Positions 36,595-44,445 of a stretch of 56,617 nt of DNA are shown in pieces (positions within the stretch are counted from its first letter, which is position 1; each line of letters starts with the position of its first letter). The position numbers and the translations under genes were made by a program. The notes beneath the pieces are model-generated. The model was given only the letters and a program-made list of their open reading frames with translations. It did not search any database and was not told the origin of the DNA. Origin of the DNA: JAFMIT01 sp049421205. Its GTDB lineage: Bacteria; Actinomycetota; Actinomycetes; S36-B12; UBA5976. The stretch spans positions 1 through 56,617 of the forward strand of contig JBMSMQ010000005.1 in the NCBI GenBank assembly GCA_049421205.1, written 5' to 3'.

Positions 36595-37308
36595 TTAGCT
36601 TGGGTTCTCGTCAGCAAGATTACGGGTGAGATTTGGATCTATCAAGATTCCAGGTCCCATCGTCGCACTTACTGCGATTTTCTTGATGTAACGGCCCTTT
36701 GATGAATTTGGCTTCACACGAAGTACTTCATCCAAGACTGATGCAAAGTTTTCTGCTAATTGCTTATCAGTAAATGATGCTTTACCGATAATGATGTGAA
36801 GATTGGAATGCTTATCAATGCGGAATTCAATCTTTCCACCTTTGATATCGCTGACAGCTTTTGCAACATCAAGTGTCACTGTTCCGGTCTTTGGGTTTGG
36901 CATAAGTCCACGAGGACCGAGCACCTTACCGAGCTTTCCGACTTTACCCATCATGTCAGGTGTTGCAACAACTGAATCAAATTCAGTCCAGCCGCCTGCT
37001 ACTTTTTCAAGTAGATCATCAGCACCAACATAGTCAGCGCCAGCATTACGTGCTTCTTCTGCTTTCTCGCCACCTGCAAAGACCAGGACCCTTGCGGTCT
37101 TTCCGGTGCCGTGTGGAAGATTCACTGTGCTTCGAACCATTTGATCTGCTTTGCGTGGATCGACTCCAAGTGCAATTGCAACATCAACTGTTGGATCAAA
37201 TTTTGTAGTTGCTGATTCTTTTACCAATCGAAGTGCTGCGATTGGTGTGTAGAGTTCATTGCGATCAAACAGGGCTGCTGCTGCTCGCCATTTCTTACTG
37301 CGTTTCAT
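36595..37308 (-). CDS. rplA: Large ribosomal subunit protein uL1
   Basis: uL1 forms the mobile L1 stalk that handles E-site tRNA and in E. coli represses rplKA. The ATG at 37308 (MKRSKKWRAAAALFDRNELY, 237 residues) is preceded by AAAGGAGC. Conserved parts include VNLPHGTGKTARVLVFAGG, MGKVGKLGKVLGPRGLMPNP and GTVTLDVAKAV. It is 58 bases below rplK. Confidence 0.97.
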   Translation of the reverse strand: MKRSKKWRAAAALFDRNELYTPIAALRLVKESATTKFDPTVDVAIALGVDPRKADQMVRSTVNLPHGTGKTARVLVFAGGEKAEEARNAGADYVGADDLLEKVAGGWTEFDSVVATPDMMGKVGKLGKVLGPRGLMPNPKTGTVTLDVAKAVSDIKGGKIEFRIDKHSNLHIIIGKASFTDKQLAENFASVLDEVLRVKPNSSKGRYIKKIAVSATMGPGILIDPNLTRNLADENPS

Positions 37309-37366
37309 TGCTGCTCCTTTGTGCAGGTCGTGGTACGGACTGCAGTTGTCCTGCCACTGGTTGTGG

Positions 37367-37798
37367 TTATTCCTGAATGGTGATACCCATTTGTCGTGCA
37401 GTTCCTTCAATGATTTTCATTGCTGCATCGATATCGTTTGCGTTGAGGTCTGGCATCTTGGTTTCGGCAATCTCTCGAACCTGCGCTCGAGTGAGTGATC
37501 CCACCTTGGTGGATTGCGGAACTGATGATCCTTTTTCAAGTCCAGCAGCTTTCAAAATGAGTCGGCTTGCTGGTGGAGTTTTGAGTCTGAAATCAAAACT
37601 TCGATCTTCATACACAGTAATTTCAACTGGGATGATATTTCCGCGCTTATCTTCTGTTGCAGCGTTGTATGCCTTACAGAAGTCCATGATGTTCACACCG
37701 TGCTGACCAAGTGCTGGGCCTACAGGAGGTGCAGGGTTAGCCGCGCCAGCCTGAATGTGAAGCTTGATTAAGCCAGTCACTTTCTTCTTTGGTGCCAT
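37367..37798 (-). CDS. rplK: Large ribosomal subunit protein uL11
   Basis: uL11 forms the GTPase-associated centre and the thiostrepton site. The 143 residues start MAPKKKVTGLIKLHIQAGAA, with the PAPPVGPALGQHGVNIMDFC motif. The Pro residues of the drug-binding face are present. It is 45 bases below nusG. Confidence 0.98.
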   Translation of the reverse strand: MAPKKKVTGLIKLHIQAGAANPAPPVGPALGQHGVNIMDFCKAYNAATEDKRGNIIPVEITVYEDRSFDFRLKTPPASRLILKAAGLEKGSSVPQSTKVGSLTRAQVREIAETKMPDLNANDIDAAMKIIEGTARQMGITIQE

Positions 37799-37843
37799 GA
37801 GGGTCCTTACTTTCTTTCATATCCCAACTACTGCTGGGAATCC

Positions 37844-38503
37844 TTATCCGTTTTTCTGTACTTGGTTGAATGACAATTCAACTGGAGTTTCGCGTCCAAA
37901 GATTTCAACCAGACCAATAACTTTCTGTCCTTCGAAATTGATTTCAGAAATAGTTGCCTGCAGTGTCGCAAATGGACCATCAGTTACTGTGACAGAATCG
38001 CCAACAGCAAAATCAACATCTTCAATCTTCGCAACTGCTTGAACTGATTGAACACCAGATTTCTTTTCAGGACGTGGAGCCAAGATCTCTGCAACTTCAT
38101 CGAGTGAAAGTGGTTCTGGGTTATGGCCTTGCCCAACGAAACCTGTCACACCTGGAGTGTGACGAACTGTTCCCCAAGCATCTGCATGGCTCATATCCAT
38201 TCGGACTAACACATAACCTGGAAACTTATTCTTTTGTACAGTTTTTTTCTGACCGTTTTTCACTTCAGTTTCATCTTGGTTCGGAACTGCAACTTCATAA
38301 ATGAAATCTTCCATGTGAAGAGTCTTGATGCGGTTTTCCAAATTCAATTTCACTCGCTTTTCATATCCTGCATAGGAATGAATCACGAACCATTCACCAG
38401 GCTTAGTCAGCAAGGAGAGTTTGAACTCTTCAACTGGATCGACTTCTTCGGTCGCATCAAGATTCACATCTGCTTCGTAGTTTTCGCTCACACTTTGCTC
38501 CAT
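37844..38503 (-). CDS. nusG: Transcription elongation/antitermination factor NusG
   Basis: Links RNA polymerase, Rho and the ribosome. At 219 residues it has an acidic N-terminal extension of about 35 residues (usual in Actinobacteria), the NGN domain (WFVIHSYAGYEKRVKLNLE through GYVLVRMDMSHADAWGTV) and a C-terminal KOW domain (VGDSVTVTDGPFATLQATIS). The ATG directly follows the secE stop. Confidence 0.97.
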   Translation of the reverse strand: MEQSVSENYEADVNLDATEEVDPVEEFKLSLLTKPGEWFVIHSYAGYEKRVKLNLENRIKTLHMEDFIYEVAVPNQDETEVKNGQKKTVQKNKFPGYVLVRMDMSHADAWGTVRHTPGVTGFVGQGHNPEPLSLDEVAEILAPRPEKKSGVQSVQAVAKIEDVDFAVGDSVTVTDGPFATLQATISEINFEGQKVIGLVEIFGRETPVELSFNQVQKNG

Positions 38504-38761
38504 TTAGTTTCCAAAAATCACTAGAACGCCACGACCAAAGAGCAAGTCGATCAAACTTACAAATATGGACATAACAACAACAAACACCAGCACCACAATC
38601 GTGTAGGTAACTACCTGATTGCGAGTTGGCCAAACTGCTCGGCGTAACTCACCCATTGATTCACGAACAAAGTCCGCAGATCGCTTAATGAAGTTACCCT
38701 CGGTCGCATCTTTACGATTGCGACGAGACTTCTTTGCCGAACCTTCTGTCTCTTGCGTCAT
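38504..38761 (-). CDS. secE: Preprotein translocase subunit SecE
   Basis: Single-span clamp of SecY. The product has 85 residues from the ATG at 38761 (MTQETEGSAKKSRRNRKDA); upstream codons fall in the tRNA-Trp region. The conserved amphipathic helix ESMGELRRAVWPTRNQVVTY precedes the membrane span TIVVLVFVVVMSIFVSLID. It sits between tRNA-Trp and nusG, the classic order. Confidence 0.96.
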   Translation of the reverse strand: MTQETEGSAKKSRRNRKDATEGNFIKRSADFVRESMGELRRAVWPTRNQVVTYTIVVLVFVVVMSIFVSLIDLLFGRGVLVIFGN

Positions 38762-38779
38762 CGTCTTCTCTCTTCGTTG

Positions 38780-38852
38780 CAGGGCAGGAGGGACTTGAAC
38801 CCCCAACCCGCGGTTTTGGAGACCGCTACTCTGCCAATTGAGCTACTGCCCT
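38780..38852 (-). tRNA. tRNA-Trp (CCA anticodon)
   Basis: A 73-base cloverleaf: acceptor AGGGCAG with CTGCCCT, anticodon stem GCGGT/ACCGC around loop CTCCAAA giving anticodon CCA, and T-arm GGGGGTTCAAGTCCCTC. Discriminator is G. The 3' CCA is not encoded. It lies 18 bases above secE, its usual place. Confidence 0.95.
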
Positions 38853-38991
38853 AGTTGGTTTGCCGACATATCTTTGGGCAGGCCAAAGAATGGCAGTTAG
38901 ACCACCGGAGCGCGGAGTTTAGAGCCTTTACGGCCATTGCTCAAAGTTGAAGAGAAGCCCACGAAGCGGGGAGATGGGGCACAATTGCACT

Positions 38992-40197
38992 ATGGGTAAG
39001 AGAATCTCGGATCGAATTGGGGCAATTGCAGAATCTGCAACCCTTGCAGTAGACGCAAAAGCCAAGGCTTTGAAGGCTGCCGGAGCACCAGTCATCGGTT
39101 TTGGAGCAGGAGAGCCGGACTTCCCCACCCCTGACTACATCGTCCACAGTGCCTTCGAGGCTCTCAAAAATCCTGCGAATTTTCGCTACACCCCAGCCGC
39201 TGGCCTGCCGGAATTGAAGGATGCGGTGGTCAGAAAGACCAAGCGTGATTCTGGGCTCGAAGTCTCGAGTAGTCAGGTGCTCATCACCAACGGTGGCAAG
39301 CAAGCGGTCTACCAAGCATTTGCAAGCATCCTAGATCCTGGCGATGAAGTACTACTGCCATCTCCATATTGGACTACCTATCCAGAAGCAATAGCGCTTG
39401 CAGGTGGAAAAACAGTTGAAGTCTTTGCAGATGAAACAACAAACTATCGTGTGAGTGTTGATCAATTAGAAAAAGCCCGAACTTCAAAAACTAAAGTCTT
39501 ACTATTTTGTAGTCCATCAAATCCAACAGGTTCTGTGTATTCAAAAGAACAGGTGATTGAAATTGGCTTATGGGCACATGAACATGGCATTTGGGTGATA
39601 ACTGATGAAATTTATGAACACCTTGTTTATGACTCACATGTTGCCTCATCGCTGCCTGTTGTAGTTCCTGAATTACAAGACACATTCATCATCATCAATG
39701 GTGTTGCAAAGACGTACGCAATGACAGGTTGGCGAATTGGTTGGATGATTGGTCCAAATGATGTCATCAAAGCAGCAACCAATCTGCAATCTCATCTCAC
39801 TTCAAACGTCAACAACATTGCACAACGTGCTGCAATCAGTGCATTAAATGGAAATCTTGATGCGGTGTATGAGATGCGAAAAGCATTCGATACACGTCGA
39901 AAAATTATGGTGAAGATGCTCAATGACATTGATGGCGTCTATTGCCCAATGCCAGAGGGTGCGTTCTATGCATATCCAAGTGTCAAAGAACTCATCGGTA
40001 AAGCAGTTCGAGGTAAATCGATTACAAGTTCAAGTGAACTTGCAACCATTATTCTTGATGAAGTTGAGGTCGCAGTGGTGCCAGGTGAGGCGTTCGGTCC
40101 TGGTGGATATTTACGTCTGTCCTATGCACTTTCAGATAGCGATCTTGTTGAAGGTGTCGGTCGGATACAACAACTACTGTCAGAAGTTAGAGACTAA
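38992..40197 (+). CDS. aspC: Aspartate aminotransferase, class I
   Basis: PLP enzyme moving amino groups between aspartate and 2-oxoglutarate. At 401 residues it has the PLP lysine in AKTYAMTGWRIGWM near 240, the Asn/Tyr loops FCSPSNPTGSVY and TDEIYEHLVY, and the substrate carboxylate Arg in GGYLRLSYALSD near 380. Start MGKRISDRIGAIAESATLAV is typical. There is no clear ribosome-binding site, so it may be leaderless or weakly initiated. Its stop overlaps convergently with murB by 11 bases. A gene of this class between secE and murB is common in Actinobacteria. Confidence 0.93.
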   Translation: MGKRISDRIGAIAESATLAVDAKAKALKAAGAPVIGFGAGEPDFPTPDYIVHSAFEALKNPANFRYTPAAGLPELKDAVVRKTKRDSGLEVSSSQVLITNGGKQAVYQAFASILDPGDEVLLPSPYWTTYPEAIALAGGKTVEVFADETTNYRVSVDQLEKARTSKTKVLLFCSPSNPTGSVYSKEQVIEIGLWAHEHGIWVITDEIYEHLVYDSHVASSLPVVVPELQDTFIIINGVAKTYAMTGWRIGWMIGPNDVIKAATNLQSHLTSNVNNIAQRAAISALNGNLDAVYEMRKAFDTRRKIMVKMLNDIDGVYCPMPEGAFYAYPSVKELIGKAVRGKSITSSSELATIILDEVEVAVVPGEAFGPGGYLRLSYALSDSDLVEGVGRIQQLLSEVRD

Positions 40198-41218
40198 CTC
40201 CAAGTAGACGTGGTTCAATCTCAAGTGAAATTGAAAATTTCGCCAACACTGCTGAGTGCATAGATCTCGCAAGTTCCACAATGTCTTCTGCACTTGCGTC
40301 CCCACGATTAGTGATAGCAAGTGCATGTTTTGATGAGACGCGTGCGCGTTCATTTAATCCATACCCTTTTTCAAACCCACTATGTTCGAGAAGAGACGCC
40401 GCACTGATTTTTACAGCTGTATCTTGCTCCCACCGCTTGATAGTCGCGGGTAGAGAATCCGCAACTTCTTTTGTGACAACAGGATTTGTAAAAAATGATC
40501 CGACACTCCAGGTATCGTGATCTTGTTCGTTGAGCACCATACCTTTTTGAGTGCGTAAATCAAGTACTGCATTTCTCACATCGACACTTTTGCTTCGCTT
40601 ACCAAGTTCAACGCCGAGTGTATGTGCAAGTTCACTGTAGTGAACTGGTGCAGAGTGCACACCAAGTCCAAGTTGAAACGTAACTTCAAGCACCACGTAT
40701 CTTTCAGGCTCTTGTTTGAAGCGAGAAGTTCGATATCCAAAATTACATTCAGATGCACTGAAGGTACGAATTTTCTTTTCGTAGCGATCAAATGTTTTCA
40801 CTCGTGCAATTGTCTGACTTACATCTTGCCCATACGCTCCCACGTTTTGAACTGGTGTAGCTCCGACAAGTCCAGGAATACCTGAAAGTGCTTCTATGCC
40901 ATACCACTCATTTGAAATTGCAATGGTGACAAATTCGTCCCAATTCACACCTGCCTGGACACTCACCATCGCACCTGAACAGGCATCTTCTTCAACTTTG
41001 ATACCTTGACTTTGAATGTGAAGAACTACACCAGGAAGATCTCTCTCGCCGATAACGAGATTGCTGCCTCCACCGAGAATCAATATCTCAGCATCCTGAT
41101 AGGTCTGAAATGCATCAAGTATGTCGTTTTCAGATTCTGCGATGATAAAGGTGTCAGCGGGTCCACCAATCCGCAACGTGGTGTGGGGGGCAAGTGATTC
41201 TTGTTTTCGAATCTGCAT
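40187..41218 (-). CDS. murB: UDP-N-acetylenolpyruvoylglucosamine reductase
   Basis: Reduces the enolpyruvyl group to form UDP-MurNAc for peptidoglycan. The product has 343 residues from the ATG at 41218 (a TTG lies two codons earlier). FAD-binding features are TTLRIGGPADTF, LILGGGSNLVIG and GIPGLVGATPVQNVGAYGQ. The catalytic Ser is in SVGSFFTNPVV and the catalytic Glu in LEIEPRLLG near the end. The type I domain layout is intact. Confidence 0.95.
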   Translation of the reverse strand: MQIRKQESLAPHTTLRIGGPADTFIIAESENDILDAFQTYQDAEILILGGGSNLVIGERDLPGVVLHIQSQGIKVEEDACSGAMVSVQAGVNWDEFVTIAISNEWYGIEALSGIPGLVGATPVQNVGAYGQDVSQTIARVKTFDRYEKKIRTFSASECNFGYRTSRFKQEPERYVVLEVTFQLGLGVHSAPVHYSELAHTLGVELGKRSKSVDVRNAVLDLRTQKGMVLNEQDHDTWSVGSFFTNPVVTKEVADSLPATIKRWEQDTAVKISAASLLEHSGFEKGYGLNERARVSSKHALAITNRGDASAEDIVELARSMHSAVLAKFSISLEIEPRLLGVSL

Positions 41219-41227
41219 ATTCAAAGC

Positions 41228-42145
41228 CTAAGCGTTTCGTTGAAGCAGAAGGTTCGCATTTTCCCGAAACTTACTTAAGAGCCTGTCATAGTTTCGTTTT
41301 GATTCACGTCCGCGATACCCCTCATCACTATCGTGATATCCGTGATGCGTTCCTTGATTGCAAAGTAATTCCTCAGAAATGGCATAGAGTGAAAATCCCG
41401 CAGATCGTAACTGCAGAGACCATTCGAGATCTGCATTTCGATAAAACTTTGCTTTTGGGTCAAACGGGTGTTTCAAAAATATGTCACGCTTCACGATAAA
41501 TAAATAACTCAAAAGTGCGTCCACAGCACCTACTGCTGCATCAAAACTCAACCAATCAGCAGAAACATTCGCACCTTTCCAGCCGACCGCTACTACGTGG
41601 TCATTGAGGTAATCACGAAGTGGTGAGATTGCATCGCCTTCAAAGAGTGTGGAAATATCCATCACAACGACATTCTGAGTCGTGACTGCTTCTATCAGTT
41701 TGTTATAGCTTTGCGCCCAACCGATGTCTGACATTGATTGATTTAGAATCACAACTTCAAGTCGATCCTTATGCTGTTGAGAGAGTTCAAAGAGGGCACG
41801 ATGAATTTCTTCATTCTGGCTGAGATCAAGAATTGCAATGGGAAATCGTGTGTGCTCGAGAATTCTCATTACTGAATCGAGAGCATCAGTTAACCATCCA
41901 TCAACTAGAAGACATACTGCAGTCTCATTATTCGTGAAGTGAATCGAGTTGGGTCGTAGGTCGTTCATTGTTGCGAGGACTTCGTATGTCATTACTTCAA
42001 GGGAAAATCCCTCAGATGTATCGAGCACTTTGTATCCAAAGCTCGCAATTTCATCTCGTAACCGATCGGCTTCTTGCCAATCTTTCCTCGCTCTAGCTTC
42101 TAGCCGTAAGGTCGCAAGACGTTGGGCTTCGTTCAGATTATCCAT
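41228..42145 (-). CDS. GT2-like protein with CysRS-tail-like N-terminus
   Basis: A 305-residue protein with an unusual make-up. Residues 8-50 (LATLRLEARARKDWQEADR, then RDEIASFGYKVLDTSEG) match the C-terminal end of cysteinyl-tRNA synthetase (RLxARxxKDWxxADxxRDxL...G..LED...G). Residues from about 60 resemble family 2 glycosyltransferases: a region with repeated Asp residues and the C-terminal FYRNADLEWSLQLRSAGF plus SKRNYDRLLSKF, as in large actinobacterial GT2 enzymes. No membrane span is evident. It lies between hadB (one-base overlap) and murB (nine bases), so translational coupling is likely and a role in envelope glycan is plausible. The substrate is unknown. Confidence 0.7.
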   Translation of the reverse strand: MDNLNEAQRLATLRLEARARKDWQEADRLRDEIASFGYKVLDTSEGFSLEVMTYEVLATMNDLRPNSIHFTNNETAVCLLVDGWLTDALDSVMRILEHTRFPIAILDLSQNEEIHRALFELSQQHKDRLEVVILNQSMSDIGWAQSYNKLIEAVTTQNVVVMDISTLFEGDAISPLRDYLNDHVVAVGWKGANVSADWLSFDAAVGAVDALLSYLFIVKRDIFLKHPFDPKAKFYRNADLEWSLQLRSAGFSLYAISEELLCNQGTHHGYHDSDEGYRGRESKRNYDRLLSKFRENANLLLQRNA

Positions 42146-42567
42146 CAGGGAATCTGAACTATGGCATACGCGCGAGTCAGGACTTTTTTATCCTCGCACA
42201 CGGCACTGATATCAATTTTGATTTCGCCATTGTCTTTTATTTCAGCGATTGTTCCCGAGAATTGAACCTTGGTTCCCACTTCATCATCTGGCACTACAAC
42301 TGGATTTGAAAATCGAACGCTGTATTCAAGAATCGGTACTGAACTACCAAGCCACCTCGTCACAACATTTAATGCTTGACCCATAGTCAACATGCCATGA
42401 GCAATTACATTGGGAAGACCTACTTCTTTCGCAACTCGCTCATTCCAATGAATAACATTCAAGTCACCTGATGCACCTGCATAGCGCACAAGATCTGCTC
42501 GGGTGATGTGAATTTCAAAGGTTGGTAGTTCTTTCCCAACTGAGAGTGTTGTTTTATCAATCGTCAC
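42145..42567 (-). CDS. hadB: MaoC-type dehydratase, catalytic subunit (HadB-like)
   Basis: Hot-dog-fold (R)-hydratase/dehydratase. The catalytic hydratase-2 motif is present: Asp and His in YAGASGDLNVIHWNE, followed by IAHGMLTMGQAL. The GTG at 42567 (VTIDKTTLSVGKELP, 140 residues) lies one base after the hadA stop behind GAGGTGAG; a GTG three codons earlier is the alternative. Together with hadA it forms the heterodimeric 3-hydroxyacyl-ACP dehydratase used by actinobacterial FAS-II. The actual acyl substrate here is unknown. Confidence 0.85.
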   Translation of the reverse strand: MTIDKTTLSVGKELPTFEIHITRADLVRYAGASGDLNVIHWNERVAKEVGLPNVIAHGMLTMGQALNVVTRWLGSSVPILEYSVRFSNPVVVPDDEVGTKVQFSGTIAEIKDNGEIKIDISAVCEDKKVLTRAYAIVQIP

Positions 42568-42568
42568 G

Positions 42569-43012
42569 TCACTCACCTCGCTCAACCAGTGTTGTCCACA
42601 CAGAGCAGATGAGTAGGTTCGCAGCATCATAGAGATCGCCGCGCAACACAATCGTATGAATATTCCCAAGCACTTTTACATCTTCAATAACAGTAGTGAC
42701 TCGTAATTCATCGCCAGCAATTACTGGGCGTTTGTAGAGAAATCGTTGCTCTCCGTGAACGACGCGAGACCAATTAATTCCAACCTGCTCACTACTTGTG
42801 ACATGGTTCATTAATTTCAGCGTGATGACAATCGGAAATGTCAAAGGTGCAACAAGATCGTCATAGCCATGCGCCTTGGCACTTGCTAGTGAATGACAAA
42901 GTGCTGAACGTTCACCCACTGCAGTAGCGAACTCACGAATCTTTTCTCGCCCAACCAGATAGGTTTCAGCGGAATCAAAACTGAGACCGATACTCGTGGT
43001 TTTGACAGCCAT
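42569..43012 (-). CDS. hadA: MaoC-type dehydratase, partner subunit (HadA-like)
   Basis: A 147-residue hot-dog protein with AVGERSALCHSLASAKAHGY and DDLVAPLTFPIVITLKL, the FAS1-dehydratase-region pattern of HadA/HadC, in which the Asp-His catalytic pair is not complete. It therefore probably serves as the substrate-binding, structural partner of HadB. The order rpmG-hadA-hadB-murB is the actinobacterial one. Confidence 0.85.
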   Translation of the reverse strand: MAVKTTSIGLSFDSAETYLVGREKIREFATAVGERSALCHSLASAKAHGYDDLVAPLTFPIVITLKLMNHVTSSEQVGINWSRVVHGEQRFLYKRPVIAGDELRVTTVIEDVKVLGNIHTIVLRGDLYDAANLLICSVWTTLVERGE

Positions 43013-43029
43013 TTGAAAATCGTAACGAA

Positions 43030-43200
43030 TTAACGAGTCTCTTTATGCACTGTGTGCTTGGAACATACCGGGCAGAATTTCGACAATTCAATACGGTCTG
43101 GATCGTTTCGTCGATTCTTACGGGTGATGTAATTACGTCCCTTACAGTCGCCACACGCGAGAGTAATCTTGGGTCGAATGTCGGTTCCTTTTTTCGCCAT
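43030..43200 (-). CDS. rpmG: Large ribosomal subunit protein bL33 (zinc form)
   Basis: The 56-codon frame starts MAKKGTDIRPKITLACGDCK, contains NYITRKNRRNDPDRIELSKF and CPVCSKH and ends VHKETR. Two CxxC pairs make it the zinc-binding C+ paralogue. It lies 46 bases below tRNA-Met and 17 bases above hadA. In the gap to tRNA-Met, GCTGC/GCAGC (43225-43238) forms a small hairpin with a GTAA loop on the transcript. Confidence 0.95.
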   Translation of the reverse strand: MAKKGTDIRPKITLACGDCKGRNYITRKNRRNDPDRIELSKFCPVCSKHTVHKETR

Positions 43201-43246
43201 GAGCGACTCCTTGCCTTGTTCGGTGCTGCTTACGCAGCGGTTTGTG

Positions 43247-43320
43247 TAGCGGAGGCCGGATTTGAACCGGCGACGCAGCGATTATGAGCCGCTTGCTCTA
43301 CCAGGCTGAGCTACCCCGCC
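43247..43320 (-). tRNA. tRNA-Met (CAT anticodon), elongator
   Basis: A 74-base cloverleaf: acceptor GGCGGGG against CTCCGCT (with two wobble pairs), D-arm GCTCAGCCTGGTAGAGC, anticodon loop CTCATAA, T-arm GCCGGTTCAAATCCGGC, discriminator A. The anticodon stem lacks the three G-C pairs of initiator tRNA, so it is the elongator. CCA is not encoded. Confidence 0.93.
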
Positions 43321-43344
43321 CTCCTCCCACGGCTGTGGGAAGCG

Positions 43345-43417
43345 AGCCCCCTTACGGAATCGAACCGTAGACCTTCTCCTTACCATGGAGACGCTCTACC
43401 TACTGAGCTAAGGGGGC
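43345..43417 (-). tRNA. tRNA-Thr (GGT anticodon)
   Basis: A 73-base cloverleaf: acceptor GCCCCCT/AGGGGGC, D-arm GCTCAGTAGGTAGAGC, anticodon stem TCTCC/GGAGA around ATGGTAA giving GGT, discriminator T. CCA is not encoded. The 24-base spacer to tRNA-Met contains a TCCCAC/GTGGGA stem that may guide processing. The two tRNAs and rpmG probably share one transcript. Confidence 0.94.
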
Positions 43418-43518
43418 ATAGCCCGCGAAGAATAGTGCAAGCAAAGTCTGGGCCTGAAATCCGCGTCACGTCTGCAATACCCTTTAGGCGTGAAAGCCCT
43501 CCCACTAAGGATTACCCA

Positions 43519-44445
43519 ATGACGAAATCGGTACAGAAAGTTCAATGGAACGAAGCTCTCATGCCAAATCTGACAGGCAAAGTTGTCATTGTTACCGGTG
43601 GAAATAGTGGTCTAGGACTTGAAAATGTCAGAGCACTTGCAATTGCTGGTGCCGAAGTGGTGATGGCCTGCAGAAACATTGAAAAAGGTATCCGAGCGCG
43701 AGACTTGCTTGGAATTCCTGGCGCAACCATTCATGTTCGGGATTTGAATCTTGCAAGTTTGAAAAGTATTCGCTCGTTTGCCCAAGATCTACCTTGTACA
43801 TCCATCGATATTCTGATTAATAACGCTGGTGTAATGGCACCACCTCGCTCACTTACTGACGATGGTTTCGAACTTCAGTTCGGAACAAATCATCTAGGAC
43901 ATTTCGCGTTGACTTTACTCTTGCTTGAAAAAATTAAACCTGAAACGGGTCGAATCGTGACTGTTTCATCAAATGCACATAAAGCAGGAAAAATTAACTT
44001 TGACGACTTGATGTATGGTGAAAAGTATTCTGCTTGGGGTGCGTATGCTCAAAGTAAGTTGGCAAATCTGCTTTTCGCATTTGAATTGCAACGACTACTC
44101 ATTCAAATGAAATCAAATATCCTGTCAGTTGCTGCTCACCCAGGATACTCAGCAACAAATTTATCGCTCAGTGTGATGCCGAGTGTTAAAGGATTTTTTC
44201 GACAGCAATTTCGCAAATTTGAACAAGTCATTGCACAACCGGCAACTATGGGCGCGCTTCCTCAACTCTATGCAGCGGTAGCAGATGAAGTAGTAGGCGC
44301 TGGTTATTACGGTCCGGATGGACTTGGTGAATGGAGTGGATATCCAAAAGCAGTCACGCCAATTGCGAAAGCTCGTGATGCGGAACTCGCAAAACGTCTC
44401 TGGATGGTCAGCGAAGTGCTGACCCAGCAACGATTTTCACTTTGA
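43519..44445 (+). CDS. Short-chain dehydrogenase/reductase
   Basis: NAD(P)-dependent oxidoreductase of 308 residues, of the retinol-dehydrogenase/WW-oxidoreductase-like SDR group. The Rossmann motif is TGGNSGLG (near residues 28-35), the structural motif NNAGVM, and the catalytic Ser (VTVSSNAHKAG), Tyr and Lys (YAQSKLAN) are all present. Arg after strand 2 (ACRN) suggests NADP(H). The ATG at 43519 follows AAGGA. Substrate cannot be told from sequence. Its end overlaps the peptidase gene convergently by nine bases. Confidence 0.85.
   Translation: MTKSVQKVQWNEALMPNLTGKVVIVTGGNSGLGLENVRALAIAGAEVVMACRNIEKGIRARDLLGIPGATIHVRDLNLASLKSIRSFAQDLPCTSIDILINNAGVMAPPRSLTDDGFELQFGTNHLGHFALTLLLLEKIKPETGRIVTVSSNAHKAGKINFDDLMYGEKYSAWGAYAQSKLANLLFAFELQRLLIQMKSNILSVAAHPGYSATNLSLSVMPSVKGFFRQQFRKFEQVIAQPATMGALPQLYAAVADEVVGAGYYGPDGLGEWSGYPKAVTPIAKARDAELAKRLWMVSEVLTQQRFSL

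Noticed and set aside
42568..42669. Extension of hadB by about 34 codons into hadA
   Set aside because: Cys/Leu-rich, not MaoC-like, and fully overlaps conserved hadA coding sequence.
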